The translations under genes were made by a program, and so were the position numbers. From an uncultured Oscillospiraceae bacterium (GTDB lineage Bacteria > Bacillota > Clostridia > Oscillospirales > Acutalibacteraceae), in NCBI GenBank assembly GCA_900546265.1, contig URCA01000077.1, forward strand, positions 1 through 6,716: a stretch of DNA of 6,716 bases. Reading direction: 5' to 3'. Positions 5,851 through 6,716 of the stretch are shown in pieces. Below the pieces are notes generated by a model. The model was not told the origin of the DNA. It made no database searches and saw only the letters and a program-made list of their open reading frames with translations. The number at the start of each line of letters is the position of its first letter. Positions within the stretch are counted from its first letter, which is position 1.

Positions 5851-6624
5851 CTATATTTGCTCTTCAAAAAATCGGCTTTTATATCCGAGGCTTTTTAAAT
5901 AAGAAAACGCCGCATTAAGTTTTTCTTCAAAATCCGGCTGATACGCAGGATAATCCGGATAAAAGTATTGCTCATGTATCATGACGCGAATTGCATCACG
6001 ATCGGATAAAGCTTTCAGCTTTGCAAGTATTTCGTCTCTAGAAAAAGAATTCATCACAATATCTATAGCCGCAAAAGCTATCGTCCCTTTTGTCACTATC
6101 GCGCCGTTTCGAATCCGTGCAGCATCCATTTCTTCAATGCCATAAGATGTTCGCGGGTGCGTTTCATCGCCGAAAAGCCCAAGCAAACCGATCACTTTAT
6201 TATCAGCAATCGCCTTTAATCCCTCCGCCGTTGCAAGACAATAATGAACCGTGGTGGTTTTCGCCAAATTCTTGAGAGAAGCAAAGTGTATTATCCGATC
6301 GTTTACCGCTTTGCAGTCCCGATACACTTCATCATATCCGGAAAACTCATATGGTTTGATGTTCTCCACATCGGAATGAAAAGATAGTTTAAGCCAATCG
6401 GCATTATTTTCCCATTCCGAACAATAAGCGTCACTCATTTGAAAAAGATTAAAACCGTCAGCGCGATAAAACAAATTCAACTGTACTTTTAATCCGTATT
6501 TCTCATGCAGTCTTCTATACAAGGAAAGGTACGGATGCTCAAATATGCTTATATATGTATTCTCTGTTATTTCCTTCAAGAAGCGAATATTATCATCAAC
6601 CGTAAAACAAAAGCTTTTTTCCAT
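5851..6624 (-). CDS. Polysaccharide-deacetylase-like protein (glycoside hydrolase/deacetylase fold), function unknown
   Basis: This 257-residue soluble protein has no signal peptide. It resembles uncharacterised Firmicute proteins with a NodB-like beta/alpha-barrel. Likely fold landmarks are FTVDDN near the N-terminus (7-12), the helix YRRLHEKYGLKVQLNLFY (36-53), WLKLSFHSD (77-85, His83), TTTVHYC (123-129, His127) and IHEQYFYPDYPAY (216-228, His217). Acidic residues 10-11 and the histidines could form a metal site, but the exact deacetylase motif is not clear, so a catalytic role is unproven. The start is sure: AAGGAG (6634-6639) lies 9 nt before the ATG. The gene is markedly AT-rich (one sampled 60-base line is 33% G+C, against 73% in a line of glyA) and uses AT-ending codons, suggesting recent acquisition. 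It is monocistronic, ended by the strong terminator at 5806-5847. No convincing promoter is visible between it and the hairpins at the right edge. Confidence 0.85.
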   Translation of the reverse strand: MEKSFCFTVDDNIRFLKEITENTYISIFEHPYLSLYRRLHEKYGLKVQLNLFYRADGFNLFQMSDAYCSEWENNADWLKLSFHSDVENIKPYEFSGYDEVYRDCKAVNDRIIHFASLKNLAKTTTVHYCLATAEGLKAIADNKVIGLLGLFGDETHPRTSYGIEEMDAARIRNGAIVTKGTIAFAAIDIVMNSFSRDEILAKLKALSDRDAIRVMIHEQYFYPDYPAYQPDFEEKLNAAFSYLKSLGYKSRFFEEQI

Positions 6625-6666
6625 AGCAGAACACTCCTTAAACTAGGGGTAGTAAGAAGATATAGT

Positions 6667-6712
6667 CATGACCACCCGTAAAACGGGTGGCATGAAGGAG
6701 CCCTAGAAGGGC
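6667..6712. repeat. Two adjacent hairpins at right edge, possible IS200/IS605-type element end
   Basis: The first hairpin is CATG-A-CCACCCGT (6667-6679), loop AAA, ACGGGTGG-CATG (6683-6694). It has a 12-bp stem with one bulged base at 6671, an A on the plus strand and a T on the minus strand. The second is GCCCT (6700-6704), loop AGA, AGGGC (6708-6712). Imperfect subterminal hairpins with an unpaired T are a hallmark of the ends recognised by Y1 (HUH) transposases of IS200/IS605 elements. No transposase gene is in view, so any element would continue to the right of the window. A REP-like intergenic repeat or a structured RNA are alternatives. Confidence 0.5.
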
Positions 6713-6716
6713 ATAG

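Overview
The window looks like chromosomal DNA from a high-GC member of the Clostridia, most likely a gut Oscillospiraceae-type organism. This is inferred from G+C-rich housekeeping genes (one sampled 60-base line of glyA is about 73% G+C), strong AAGGAG/AGGAGG ribosome binding sites, sigma-A-type promoters, and Firmicute-style families such as an EstA-like esterase and a CmpB-type membrane protein. No rRNA, tRNA, CRISPR array or complete mobile element was seen.

Layout. Positions 1-318 are gene-free: three consecutive hairpins at the left edge (1-83), then an AT-rich stretch with a plausible promoter (230-257) for a small unknown gene (319-618, +). A four-gene block follows on the minus strand, read right to left: glyA (4390-3140), an esterase of the EstA/S-formylglutathione hydrolase type (3136-2408), rarA (2341-1064) and a 131-residue protein of uncertain family (1027-632). 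glyA and the esterase are 3 nt apart. The esterase and rarA are separated by a perfect 34-bp palindrome that looks like a terminator or attenuator. The 131-residue gene follows rarA closely behind a perfect AGGAGG.

The 275-bp region 4391-4665 is a divergent regulatory region. It holds a near-consensus extended -10 promoter for nth, a weaker candidate glyA promoter, phased T-tracts and a direct repeat. nth (4666-5367, +) encodes endonuclease III with a complete catalytic set and Fe-S cluster. Its unusual C-terminal tail overlaps, tail to tail, a small four-helix membrane protein gene on the minus strand (5725-5288). A perfect 19-bp-stem bidirectional terminator (5806-5847) separates that gene from an AT-rich, probably acquired gene for a polysaccharide-deacetylase-like protein (6624-5851, -). 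The right edge carries two hairpins. The larger has a single bulged base, as in IS200/IS605-type transposon ends.

How the genes work together: glyA supplies glycine and one-carbon units, while rarA and nth handle replication-fork and base-damage problems. The glyA-esterase-rarA grouping looks like an ordinary housekeeping operon, not a dedicated pathway. I see no complete novel system. The points most worth a second look are the repeat structures at both edges, the nth/membrane-protein 3' overlap, the hairpin just upstream of rarA, and the two unknown small genes.
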